Origin: Candidatus Zhuqueibacterota bacterium
GTDB lineage: Bacteria > Zhuqueibacterota > Zhuqueibacteria > Zhuqueibacterales > Zhuqueibacteraceae
Direction of reading: 5' to 3'
DNA length: 43,847 nt
Assembly: GCA_022616415.1 (NCBI GenBank)
Contig: JAKEEU010000224.1
Span: 1 to 43,847 of the forward strand
Shown here: positions 1-6,962 of the stretch, in pieces
Numbering within the stretch: position 1 is the first letter of the stretch
Layout of the letters: every line of letters begins with the position of its first letter
Translations under genes and position numbers: made by a program
Notes under the pieces: model-generated
Told to the model about the DNA's origin: nothing
What the model saw: only the letters and a program-made list of their open reading frames with translations
Database searches by the model: none

Positions 1-11
1 ATCCCCACGCA

Positions 12-83
12 TGTCATTCTGGAAGAATCTTTTTTCGCACTAGCACTGTACTCGAAATGAAAAAAGATTCCTACGGAATGACA
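12..83. repeat. Imperfect inverted repeat (long hairpin)
   Basis: Two 24-nt arms match at 21 positions. The left arm begins TGTCATTCTGG at 12 and the right arm ends GGAATGACA at 83, around a loop of about 24 nt. It lies outside any gene and looks like a dispersed intergenic palindrome or a MITE-like remnant. No coding potential is seen in it. Confidence 0.6.
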
Positions 84-120
84 GCCGCTTTTTGTACCTG
101 AATAGTTACGTTTTTTAATA

Positions 121-174
121 AACCGCTAATTCACGCTGATTTTTATTCACGTTGCTTGGCGTTAATTCGCGGTT
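121..174. repeat. Short inverted repeat, AACCGCTAATTCACGC type
   Basis: The left arm at 121-136 and the right arm at 159-174 are complementary at 14 of 16 positions. It lies in the gene-free left edge next to other palindromes. It is probably a dispersed intergenic repeat. No gene is seen between 1 and 503. Confidence 0.4.
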
Positions 175-260
175 ACAGATTTGGTTTCGCCAAGTCGCCG
201 CGCTACGGCATAATCGGTATTATACTTTCAGAAGTAACTTACAGATTTACAGATTGAAGT

Positions 261-287
261 GCAAGAGAAAAAATCTCTTGCTTTTTT
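261..287 (+). terminator. Rho-independent terminator
   Basis: A perfect 8-bp stem, GCAAGAGA (261-268) and TCTCTTGC (274-281), with a 5-A loop is followed by six T residues (282-287). It would stop + strand transcription coming from a gene left of the window, since no gene lies between it and the window edge. Confidence 0.75.
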
Positions 288-312
288 GAAACAAATGTAT
301 TATATTGTTGTT

Positions 313-417
313 GCCTTAGAACTCAGCTTTTGTTTTTCGAAATTAACAAGATGGCCGAACGAGATGCGGCGCGGGGCTTAGCTCCGCTTAAAATCCAGCC
401 AAGCTGGGTTCTAAGGC
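313..417. repeat. Nested inverted repeats of unknown role
   Basis: GCCTTAGAACTCAGCT (313-328) pairs with 402-417 at 15 of 16 positions. The segment between them holds further short palindromes: 371-388 (GCGGGGCT/AGCTCCGC) and 395-407 (CCAGC/GCTGG). A second inverted pair built around GGCCAT (350-356 and 429-436) crosses the first, so both cannot form as one simple cloverleaf. It could be piled-up dispersed repeats or a structured leader upstream of the small gene at 504. No known RNA family is recognised. Confidence 0.4.
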
Positions 418-503
418 ATCGCTTCTCCCGGCCATTTTTATTTTGTTCTCGTTTTTCCTCATCGGTGGCGCACCGGAAAGGCGGGAACGGAAAGGGGTGC
501 TTT

Positions 504-752
504 ATGCCGTACTGGATTCACTGTGACAAGCAAGCGCAACATGGCGATCTGCGGCGCGTGCAGATTATGACGAGCGACGATTTGTCGCTGCGCGAAGATT
601 TGCGCGGCCCGTTCAACACGCTCACGGAGACTCTCGTCATCGCGGAGTCGTTGATCTGGAGCATCGTCGCCACCATTATGGACCGCTTGCGCACGGAGAA
701 GCCCAAGAAATTTGCCGACTTCCCCTCGGGAGAACAAACCACGGAGGAGTAG
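504..752 (+). CDS. Small hypothetical protein (82 aa)
   Basis: This 82-residue reading frame begins MPYWIHCDKQ and is preceded by the purine-rich stretch GGAAAGGGG at 488-497, a plausible ribosome binding site. An upstream in-frame start at 330 exists, but it would translate through the inverted repeats, so 504 is preferred. The protein is charged, with an amphipathic middle (ESLIWSIVATIMDRLRTEKP) and an acidic tail. It has no signal peptide, and no family is recognised. A good intrinsic terminator lies 92 bp after its stop, which supports a short transcription unit of its own. Codon use resembles the neighbouring genes. The call rests only on the ribosome binding site, the terminator and composition, so it remains tentative. 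Confidence 0.45.
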   Translation: MPYWIHCDKQAQHGDLRRVQIMTSDDLSLREDLRGPFNTLTETLVIAESLIWSIVATIMDRLRTEKPKKFADFPSGEQTTEE

Positions 753-844
753 CACAGCGCGTTTGTTGAGGCCTACGGATTTACCGAAAACATCCGCGTT
801 TTCTCTCCGGCTCAGAACTGCAACGGGGTAAACATGGCAAATGG

Positions 845-879
845 CGGCGGCATTCGCTCGACGGATGCCGCCGTTTTTT
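845..879 (+). terminator. Rho-independent terminator
   Basis: A 9-bp stem, CGGCGGCAT (845-853) and ATGCCGCCG (865-873), with an 11-nt loop is followed by TTTTTT (874-879). It ends the transcription unit of the small gene at 504-752 and insulates the adaptor gene downstream. Confidence 0.85.
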
Positions 880-1158
880 GTGAAGATTCAAGTTCTCTCA
901 TTATAAGCTTGTCACAACTGTTCACTCACGAACACCTTCTGTCATGTCAGCGGACACCTACCGAGGCATTTTGCTGGCATTTCCCTACCCTAACTGCTTA
1001 AAAATAAAACACTGGCATGGTTGTTGACTGAAATATTATTGACATAAACCTGACCTGTTGTGAAGTCGAACTTACACAAGGCCATGTTTCAAGGCTTTTG
1101 CTCTGGTAGTAACCTTTGCGTAGGTGTCGATGTCTAATGAACCATAAGAGAAAATAAC
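880..1158 (+). other. Intergenic region upstream of the adaptor gene
   Basis: This gene-free stretch of about 280 bp lies between a terminator and the adaptor start, so it should contain the promoter of the adaptor/ATPase/permease cluster. I see no convincing -35/-10 pair. TTGACA at 1039-1044 has no matching -10 box at normal spacing. A sigma-54-like match at 1013-1027 lacks the key GC. Confidence 0.4.
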
Positions 1159-2412
1159 ATGGATCGTCAAATTCAAAAAAAGAAATGGCCGCCGAAGAAA
1201 ATCGCGATGGTGGGGGGTGGCGGATTGTTTTTTTGCTTCGTGATTTACAGCTTCATTTTCGGCGACAGCAGCTCGAAGCTGAACGTCGAGACGGAGAAGA
1301 TCACGATTGCCGCGGTGGCGCGCGGGCCGTTTCAAGAGTTCATTCCGGTCACCGGCTCGGTGCTGCCGATCAAGACCATTTACATCGACGCGATCGAGGG
1401 CGGCCGCGTCGAGACGAAATTCATCGAAGCCGGCGCGTTTGTCAAAGAGGGCGACAAAATTTTGCAGCTCGCCAACACCAATCTCCTGCTCGACATCATG
1501 TTCCGCGAGGCGCAGTTTTTCGAGCAGAGCAATAATCTGCGCAACACGCGTCTGCTCATGGAGCAAAGCCGCTTGAACTTGCGCCAGCAGCTCAACGATC
1601 AGGAATATCAGGTGCAGCGCCTCAAGCGCCTTAACGAGCGTGCGGCAGAGTTGCGGCAAAAAAATTTGATTTCACAACAAGAATTTGAGCAAACGCGCGA
1701 TGAATATGAATACCGCCGCCGTCAAAAAGAGCTGGCCATCGAATCCTTCAAGCAGGATTCTCTTTTTCGGCAAATCCAAGTCGAGCAGTTGGAGACTTCA
1801 TTGCAGCGGATGCAGGCCAATCTCGACGTGACCAAGCAAAGATTGGAGAGCATGATCATTCGCGCGCCGGTGACGGGCCAGCTCACTTCGCTCAACGCCG
1901 AGATCGGCGAATCCAAAGCGCCGGGCCAGCGGCTGGGACAGGTCGACGTTCTCGACGGCTTCAAAGTGCGCGCCGGCATCGACGAGCATTATCTGTCGCG
2001 CATCAACCTCGGCCAAACCGGCGAGTTCGATTTTGCCGGCCAAACCTACGTGCTGATCACCAAAAAGGTTTTTCCGGAAATTCGCGACGGCCGCTTCGAC
2101 GTCGATTTGGAATTTCAAGGCAAAGAGCCGGAGGGCATTCGCCGCGGCCAGACGCTGCACATTCGTTTGGAGCTGGGCGATCTTTCCGAGGCGACTCTCC
2201 TGTCGCGCGGCGGGTTCTATCAAAAGACCGGCGGGCAATGGGTGTACGTGCTCGACGAGTCCGGCGATTATGCCACCAAGCGCAGCATCAAGCTGGGCCG
2301 GCAAAATCCGCAGGTGTTCGAAGTGCTCGAAGGCCTCGAGCCTGGCGAGCAGGTGATTACTTCGAGTTATGACAGTTTTGGGGATATTGATAAGCTGATT
2401 TTGAAGAAGTAG
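1159..2412 (+). CDS. MacA/HlyD-family periplasmic adaptor subunit
   Basis: This 417-aa membrane fusion protein would link an inner-membrane ABC permease to the periplasm or an outer-membrane channel. Residues 1-14 are basic and about 15-34 form one membrane anchor. Residues 78-104 form the first half of the lipoyl-like domain (IEGGRVETKFIEAGAFVKEG). About 110-228 is a long coiled-coil hairpin rich in Gln, Glu and Arg. The second lipoyl half starts at SMIIRAPVTGQLTSL (231-245). Beta-barrel and membrane-proximal domains follow. The order and length are typical of MacA/HlyD adaptors. The start gives a short positive N-terminus before the anchor; the ribosome binding site is weak (GAGAAAATAAC). 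It is the only adaptor in the window and stands first in the cluster, so it probably serves many of the permeases. The substrate is unknown. Confidence 0.93.
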   Translation: MDRQIQKKKWPPKKIAMVGGGGLFFCFVIYSFIFGDSSSKLNVETEKITIAAVARGPFQEFIPVTGSVLPIKTIYIDAIEGGRVETKFIEAGAFVKEGDKILQLANTNLLLDIMFREAQFFEQSNNLRNTRLLMEQSRLNLRQQLNDQEYQVQRLKRLNERAAELRQKNLISQQEFEQTRDEYEYRRRQKELAIESFKQDSLFRQIQVEQLETSLQRMQANLDVTKQRLESMIIRAPVTGQLTSLNAEIGESKAPGQRLGQVDVLDGFKVRAGIDEHYLSRINLGQTGEFDFAGQTYVLITKKVFPEIRDGRFDVDLEFQGKEPEGIRRGQTLHIRLELGDLSEATLLSRGGFYQKTGGQWVYVLDESGDYATKRSIKLGRQNPQVFEVLEGLEPGEQVITSSYDSFGDIDKLILKK

Positions 2413-2413
2413 C

Positions 2414-2431
2414 GCAGACGGTCTCGTCTGC
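2414..2431. repeat. Small hairpin GCAGAC...GTCTGC
   Basis: A perfect 6-bp stem (2414-2419 and 2426-2431) with a 6-nt loop starts 2 bp after the adaptor stop codon. There is no T run, so it is not an intrinsic terminator. It resembles the GCGGACT...AGTCCGC hairpin after permease 10 (30651-30696). Confidence 0.4.
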
Positions 2432-2443
2432 AGGAGCAGTCAA

Positions 2444-2800
2444 ATGCAAGAACGCCAATTTTGCGACTTCAGAAAATTGCAGGTCTGGATCAAGAGCCGC
2501 TCTTTGCTGCTGGCGCTTTTTAATGCCACCGCAACGTTCCCGAGGAAAGGATCGTATGATCTGACCGACCGCATCCGCCACGATTGTCTTGCCATCGCCG
2601 CCAATATTGTGAAGGCTTGTAACAAGCTCGCCAAGACGGAAACGACGCGTTTCTTCAAGAGCGCCTGGCAAGCGGCGAGCAATTTAGAAGAGGATTTGAG
2701 GTCGGCGCAGTATCGCGGCCTGCTCAATGATCCTTCTTATGCCCAGTTTGCGCACGAGGCCACTGTGGTAAAAGGAATGCTCGCGGCTTATATCAAATAG
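2444..2800 (+). CDS. Four-helix-bundle protein (S23 / 23S rRNA intervening-sequence protein family)
   Basis: This 118-aa protein has the family pattern: FRKLQVWIKSRSL near the start, then FPRKGSYDLTDRIRHDCLAIAANIVKACNKLAKTE split over two helices, then FFKSAWQAASNLEEDL, and a C-terminal helix ending KGMLAAYIK. These are the four amphipathic helices of the S23 family, whose molecular role is unsettled. Members are named after genes in rRNA intervening sequences, but many, like this one, lie far from rRNA. It sits 31 bp after the adaptor gene and before the ATPase gene, splitting the usual macA-macB arrangement. That position suggests a late insertion or a co-transcribed passenger. Confidence 0.85.
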   Translation: MQERQFCDFRKLQVWIKSRSLLLALFNATATFPRKGSYDLTDRIRHDCLAIAANIVKACNKLAKTETTRFFKSAWQAASNLEEDLRSAQYRGLLNDPSYAQFAHEATVVKGMLAAYIK

Positions 2801-2807
2801 AATAATT

Positions 2808-2877
2808 CGTAATGCGTAAAACGTAAAACGTAAAACGTAAATTACGCATTACTTCTTACGCATTACGTTTCACGTTT
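2808..2877. repeat. Heptanucleotide inverted tandem repeat, CGTAAAA family
   Basis: Ten consecutive 7-mers are in register. The left arm is CGTAATG, CGTAAAA three times and CGTAAAT (2808-2842). The right arm is TACGCAT, TACTTCT, TACGCAT, TACGTTT and CACGTTT (2843-2877), complementary to the left arm. It ends about 10 bp before the ATPase ribosome binding site. The same family recurs at 43710-43730. Confidence 0.8.
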
Positions 2878-2895
2878 TAACCCCAAGGAGCCACC

Positions 2896-3585
2896 ATGAT
2901 CAGAACCAACAATCTCAGAAAACTTTACACCACCGAAGAAGTGGAAACCACGGCTTTAAACAACATCAATCTTGAAGTCAAATCCGGCGAATTTGTGGCC
3001 ATCATGGGGCCGTCGGGCTGCGGCAAATCGACGCTGCTGAACCTGCTCGGCTTGCTCGATAACCCCAGCGACGGCGAATATTTTTTTATCGACCAGGAGG
3101 TTTCCAAGTTTTCCGAGCGGCAGCGCGCCAATACTCGCAAGGCCAACATCGGCTTCGTCTTCCAAAGCTTCAATCTCATCGACGAGCTGACGGTGTATGA
3201 AAATGTCGAGCTGCCGTTGTTCTATCTCGGCGTTGCCACCGGCGAGCGCAAGAAGCGAGTCGGTGAAGTGCTGGAGCACATGCAGATCATGCACCGCAAA
3301 AATCATTTTCCGCAGCAGCTCTCCGGCGGCCAGCAGCAGCGTGTGGCCGTCGCGCGCGCTTTGGTGGCCAAGCCCAAGCTCATTCTCGCCGACGAGCCGA
3401 CCGGAAATCTCGACTCGGCGCACGGCGACGAAGTGATGAAGATGTTGACGGACTTGAATGAAACCGGCACCACGATCGTGATGGTGACGCACTCGCCGTC
3501 CTACGCCGAGTTTGCGCATCGCATCGTGCATCTGTTTGACGGCCACGTCGTCACGGAGAATTTTAAGGAGAAGGTGCGGATTTAG
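2896..3585 (+). CDS. ABC transporter ATP-binding protein, MacB/LolD type
   Basis: This 229-aa cytoplasmic ATPase would drive the adjacent FtsX-type permeases by ATP hydrolysis. Walker A is GPSGCGKST at 38-46, the Q-loop glutamine is Q90 in GFVFQSFNL, the signature LSGGQQQR is at 142-149, Walker B LILADEP is at 162-168, the D-loop NLDS follows, and the switch histidine is H199 (VMVTHS). All catalytic parts are present and the length is normal for the LolD/MacB ATPase family. The start has a good ribosome binding site (AAGGAG, 9 bp upstream). It stands 108 bp before permease 1 with only a heptad repeat between. It is the only intact ATPase gene in the window, so it may energise several permeases. 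A relic of a second one lies at 24938. Confidence 0.95.
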   Translation: MIRTNNLRKLYTTEEVETTALNNINLEVKSGEFVAIMGPSGCGKSTLLNLLGLLDNPSDGEYFFIDQEVSKFSERQRANTRKANIGFVFQSFNLIDELTVYENVELPLFYLGVATGERKKRVGEVLEHMQIMHRKNHFPQQLSGGQQQRVAVARALVAKPKLILADEPTGNLDSAHGDEVMKMLTDLNETGTTIVMVTHSPSYAEFAHRIVHLFDGHVVTENFKEKVRI

Positions 3586-3586
3586 G

Positions 3587-3684
3587 TGAGCAGTGGCCAG
3601 TAATCAGTGACTGGTAATCAGTGAGCAGTTTTCTGTGAACTGAATACTGACAACTGATAACTGAATGCTGACAACTGATAACTG
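3587..3684. repeat. Heptanucleotide inverted tandem repeat, NNNNCAG/CTG family
   Basis: Fourteen consecutive 7-mers, most ending in CAG (3587-3628) or CTG (3629-3684), form a left and a right arm that can fold back on each other. Examples are TAATCAG, TGAGCAG, ACAACTG and ATAACTG. The last G of the repeat begins the GGAG ribosome binding site of permease 1. Confidence 0.85.
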
Positions 3685-3693
3685 GAGTCGGCG

Positions 3694-6108
3694 ATGCTCA
3701 AAAATTACGTCAAAGTGGCGCTGCGCAATCTCACGCGCGCCAAGCTTTACACGTTTATCAACATTACCGGTCTCGCGGTCGGCCTCGCGGTCTGCATTTT
3801 GATCATGCTCTTCGTGCAGCACGAGTGGTCGTATGACGATTTTCATCCGAATGCGGATCGCATTTTTCGCGTCATCGAAATCGAGAAAAAGCCCGATGGG
3901 GAAAAGCGCGCTTCGAGCTTTCAACCCCTGCCGCTGGCGCCGGCGTTACTGGCGGAATTTCCGGAAATCAAGGCGGCGATTCGCTTTTATAACGGCGGTA
4001 GCATCGTGACGAGCGGCGAAAAAACATTCAGTGAAGAGCTGATGTTCACTGACGCCACCGTTTTCACCACCTTCAACTTTCCTCTTTTGCAAGGAAATCC
4101 AAAGACGGCGCTGGAGCATCCCAATTCTGTCGTCATCACTGAAAAGATGGCGCGAAAATATTTTGGCGACAACGATCCGCTCGGCAAGTCGTTGCACATC
4201 AGTATTCGCGGCCGCGCCGAAGACTTCGCCGTCACCGCCGTGGCGAAGAATGTTCCGGATAATTCCAGCCTGCAATTTCAATTTTTGCTCCCCATTCAAA
4301 AACACGGCAGTTATGAGCGCACGAAAGATAGCTGGAGGAGTTTCAATGGCTCATCATTTGTCCGGCTTGATGGAAACGCCACACTCGCCGATTTGGAGCG
4401 CAAGCTGCCGCCGTTCGTGCAAAAATATTTTGGCAGCATGATCGAGCGCAATCAAAGCGCAGGCTATTTGAGCAAAGACGCGGACGCTTTCCAGCTTCAC
4501 TTGCAGCCGTTGCGCGAGGTGCATCTCGGCTCGGTCGATATTTCCTCGCAAGAGGAGAAGAGCAACCCGATGTATTCGTATATCCTGGGCGGCATTGCGG
4601 GCCTCGTTCTTTTGATTGCGTGCATCAACTTCATGACGTTGGCAATCGGCCGCGCCAAAGAGATCGGCGTGCGCAAGGTTTTGGGCGCTGTGCGCCTTCA
4701 TCTCATCAGGCAATTTTGGGGCGAGGCGCTGCTGCTCTCGCTCTTCGCTTTCATTCTCGGCCTCGTGCTGGCCGAGCTGTTTTTGCCGGCGTTCAACCAG
4801 CTCGCCGCGAAAAATCTCGCGCTGAGCTACTTTTCTCACGGCTGGCTCGTGGTGGGATTGATCGGCCTATGGCTGTTGACCGGCTTGCTCGCCGGCAGTT
4901 ACCCATCATTATTTCTCTCGCGCTTCGCGCCGGTTTCCGTTTTAAAGGGAATGGTCAAGCTCGGCGGCAAAAATTTCTTCACGCGCGGTTTGGCGGTCTT
5001 TCAATTCGGCCTCTCCATTTTTTTGATCGTCGCTGCGCTCGTCTTCTCTTCGCAACTGAAATTTTTGTTGACCAAAAGCCTCGGCTATAATGCCGAACAC
5101 GTCGTCGTGATCCCGATGTTTACCGGCGCGAAAGACAATGGCGATGAAGTGCTGGCGAGGTTCAAGACTCGATTGTCGGGACAGGCCGGCATCGTGAGCA
5201 TCGGCGGCACGAGCGGCGCGTTCACGCATGGCTATGATCGCAATCGCTTCGAGCATAACGGCAAGCAAAGAGTCGCCTATGTCTATCGCATTGACGACAC
5301 ATTCCTCGCGACGCTGGGAATTTCATTAATCGACGGCCGAAATTTTCAGATCGAACGAGGCACGGATGCCCAACAAACGGTCATCGTGAACGAAGCGCTG
5401 GTGCATGATTTCGAGTGGCAAGCGCCTTATATCGGCAAGCGGCTCAGCGGCTGGGATGAAAAGCGGATTCCTGGTGGCCCGGAGGTGATCGGCATCGCAA
5501 AAGATTTTCATTTTCTCTCGCTGCGCCAGGAAATTGCGCCGGTGATGCTGCTGGCGGATCCTGAATGGCCGATGAATGAAATTTTAGTGCGGATCAGCCC
5601 TGTCGACATGGCCAAAACGCTGGCGCTGCTGGAAACTACCTGGCGCGAAGTGGCGCCGAACAAACCGTTTGAATTTTCATTTCTCGATGAAGACGTGCAG
5701 CGCCAATATCAACTCGAGCAGCGGTGGGGAACGATCGTGCGCTATTCCACCATTTTCACGATCGTGCTCGCCTGTCTCGGGCTGTTCGGCTTGACAACGC
5801 TTTCCGTCACCAACCGCACCAAAGAGATCGGCATCCGCAAAGTGCTCGGTGCCTCGGTCGCGGGCGTGGCTGGTTTGATTTCCAAAGAATTTGCGCAACT
5901 GGTTTTGATTGCCAACGTCATTGCCTGGCCGGCAGCTTACTACGCCATGAGCAAGTGGCTGCAAAATTACGCCTATCGCATCGAGCTTGGCGCCGGGGTC
6001 TTTCTTCTCGCTACGGCGCTCGCCTTGGGGATAGCGTTGCTCACCATCAGCTTTCAAGCCATTAAAGCCGCACTGGCGAATCCGGTGGAGGCGTTGAGAT
6101 ACGAATAG
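3694..6108 (+). CDS. FtsX/MacB-type ABC permease, copy 1
   Basis: This 804-aa inner-membrane permease is built as a duplicated FtsX unit. TM1 is at about 19-41, then comes a MacB-like periplasmic domain of about 245 residues, TM2-4 (about 291-408), TM5 (about 427-448), a second periplasmic domain, and TM6-8 (about 680-790). Each half has the FtsX-type cytoplasmic motif after its first helix: RAKEIGVRKVLGA near 317 and RTKEIGIRKVLGA at 709. There is no fused ATPase, so it depends on a separate one, most likely the gene 108 bp upstream. The ribosome binding site GGAG at 3684-3687 fixes the start. The C-terminus (AALANPVEALRYE) is shared across the array. The first periplasmic domain differs clearly from the other copies. 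Confidence 0.95.
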   Translation: MLKNYVKVALRNLTRAKLYTFINITGLAVGLAVCILIMLFVQHEWSYDDFHPNADRIFRVIEIEKKPDGEKRASSFQPLPLAPALLAEFPEIKAAIRFYNGGSIVTSGEKTFSEELMFTDATVFTTFNFPLLQGNPKTALEHPNSVVITEKMARKYFGDNDPLGKSLHISIRGRAEDFAVTAVAKNVPDNSSLQFQFLLPIQKHGSYERTKDSWRSFNGSSFVRLDGNATLADLERKLPPFVQKYFGSMIERNQSAGYLSKDADAFQLHLQPLREVHLGSVDISSQEEKSNPMYSYILGGIAGLVLLIACINFMTLAIGRAKEIGVRKVLGAVRLHLIRQFWGEALLLSLFAFILGLVLAELFLPAFNQLAAKNLALSYFSHGWLVVGLIGLWLLTGLLAGSYPSLFLSRFAPVSVLKGMVKLGGKNFFTRGLAVFQFGLSIFLIVAALVFSSQLKFLLTKSLGYNAEHVVVIPMFTGAKDNGDEVLARFKTRLSGQAGIVSIGGTSGAFTHGYDRNRFEHNGKQRVAYVYRIDDTFLATLGISLIDGRNFQIERGTDAQQTVIVNEALVHDFEWQAPYIGKRLSGWDEKRIPGGPEVIGIAKDFHFLSLRQEIAPVMLLADPEWPMNEILVRISPVDMAKTLALLETTWREVAPNKPFEFSFLDEDVQRQYQLEQRWGTIVRYSTIFTIVLACLGLFGLTTLSVTNRTKEIGIRKVLGASVAGVAGLISKEFAQLVLIANVIAWPAAYYAMSKWLQNYAYRIELGAGVFLLATALALGIALLTISFQAIKAALANPVEALRYE

Positions 6109-6123
6109 TTTTTAGTGTTGAAA

Positions 6124-6143
6124 CTCCGTTTCTTGTGACGGAG
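6124..6143. repeat. Small hairpin after permease 1
   Basis: CTCCGT (6124-6129) and ACGGAG (6138-6143) form a 6-bp stem. No T run follows, so it is at best a weak transcription or RNA-stability element between permease 1 and the convergent toxin gene. Confidence 0.3.
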
Positions 6144-6188
6144 GCACTGCGAGATAAACATGTACAGAGCATGAGGTGGGATTAACGT

Positions 6189-6575
6189 TTACCAAATTCT
6201 CTGGATGGAATAAGAATCAAAAAATTGATCGTCGAAAAGAATGGTCAATGTTTCGAATATGCTTTGCGCGATAAGCAGACGATCAAAAGGGTCGCGATGA
6301 TGTAAAGGCAGGGCTTCGACGATAGCGAGGTGGTCAAGGTTGATATTCAGCAATTTGATTTGATGCGCCTGGGAGCGAGTGATAATGTAGTCCTTGACGG
6401 GAAGCGGCAACTTTATTTTCTGGAGACTCGATTTGATCGCCATTTCCCAGGCGCTGGCCAAGCTGAGATAGATTTCGTTAGCAACGTTGGTGAAAGTGGT
6501 TTTGGCCGTAACGGATAACCTCGGATCGTCGACCATTAACCACAAGAACGCATGTGTATCTAACAGGACTCTCAA
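6189..6575 (-). CDS. PIN-domain toxin (VapC-like ribonuclease)
   Basis: This 128-aa protein is a metal-dependent RNase of the PIN family, the toxin half of a type II toxin-antitoxin pair. Acidic active-site residues are at the expected places: D6 in LLDTHAFLW, E44 in SAWEMAIK, D95 and D98 in DPFDRLL, and D115/D116 in LFDDQF. Length and order match the branch whose members begin LLDTHxFLW. The start is TTG at 6573-6575, inside a 4-bp TTGA overlap with the antitoxin stop, which implies translational coupling. An internal ATG would remove D6. It lies on the minus strand, convergent with permease 1. Confidence 0.92.
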   Translation of the reverse strand: MRVLLDTHAFLWLMVDDPRLSVTAKTTFTNVANEIYLSLASAWEMAIKSSLQKIKLPLPVKDYIITRSQAHQIKLLNINLDHLAIVEALPLHHRDPFDRLLIAQSIFETLTILFDDQFFDSYSIQRIW

Positions 6576-6799
6576 ACCATGTACTCCTTGAAATCATCGA
6601 GAGGTGCATCAAAGTCGTCAGCAATTTTTACCAGGCCTTTGTCTGCACCAATTTGGCGTTCGGAATTTCCGTTGCGAACGGCCACCAGCTTCACCAACGA
6701 CACTTTTCCTTTGACTATAACAACTTCTTCGCCGGCAAGCGCCTTTTGAATCAATTGCACAAGATGATTCTGCGCTTTCTGAATTGTTACTTGCGGCAT
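6572..6799 (-). CDS. Phd/YefM-type antitoxin
   Basis: This 75-aa antitoxin is partner to the PIN toxin. The N-terminal half (MPQVTIQKAQNHLVQLIQKA, then GEEVVIVKGKVSLVKLV) is the Phd/YefM DNA-binding fold, and the acidic C-terminus (ADDFDAPLDDFKEYMV) is the usual toxin-neutralising tail. It has a good ribosome binding site (CGGAG) and a consensus promoter at 6836-6864. The gene precedes the toxin and overlaps it by 4 bp, as is typical. By family precedent it should repress its own promoter. Confidence 0.9.
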   Translation of the reverse strand: MPQVTIQKAQNHLVQLIQKALAGEEVVIVKGKVSLVKLVAVRNGNSERQIGADKGLVKIADDFDAPLDDFKEYMV

Positions 6800-6835
6800 A
6801 AAAATCTCCGATTGCTATGATTGTGGTCTTGATGC

Positions 6836-6864
6836 AATATACTGCAGTTTATGTTGAGATTCAA
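6836..6864 (-). promoter_or_regulatory. Sigma-70-type promoter of the Phd/PIN pair
   Basis: On the minus strand, TTGAAT (-35) and TATATT (-10) are separated by exactly 17 bp, about 37 bp upstream of the antitoxin start. The same boxes and spacing precede the other minus-strand accessory genes of this window. Confidence 0.65.
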
Positions 6865-6923
6865 GAAAAAACTAAATCGTGACTACTTTAAAGAACGCTA
6901 AGCGCTTTGATTACTGCGAGAAT

Positions 6924-6958
6924 TGACTTTGGACTTCGGACAAAACGACTTCGGACTT
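6924..6958. repeat. Heptanucleotide inverted repeat, GGACTTC family
   Basis: Five 7-mers in register: TGACTTT, GGACTTC, GGACAAA, then ACGACTT and CGGACTT. The block abuts the start of permease 2 (ATG at 6963). The same last element followed by TTSCCATG also precedes permease 8. Confidence 0.6.
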
Positions 6959-6962
6959 TCCC

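Noticed and set aside
313..417. tRNA or tmRNA-like structure
   Set aside because: The arms do not give a proper acceptor or T-arm, there is no CCA end or anticodon arm, and the inverted pairs cross.
1013..1027. Sigma-54-like promoter (TGGCA...TTGA) upstream of the adaptor gene
   Set aside because: The -12 element lacks the nearly invariant GC, and no enhancer-type sites were seen.
6124..6143. Intrinsic terminator after permease 1
   Set aside because: The stem is only 6 bp and no T run follows on either strand.
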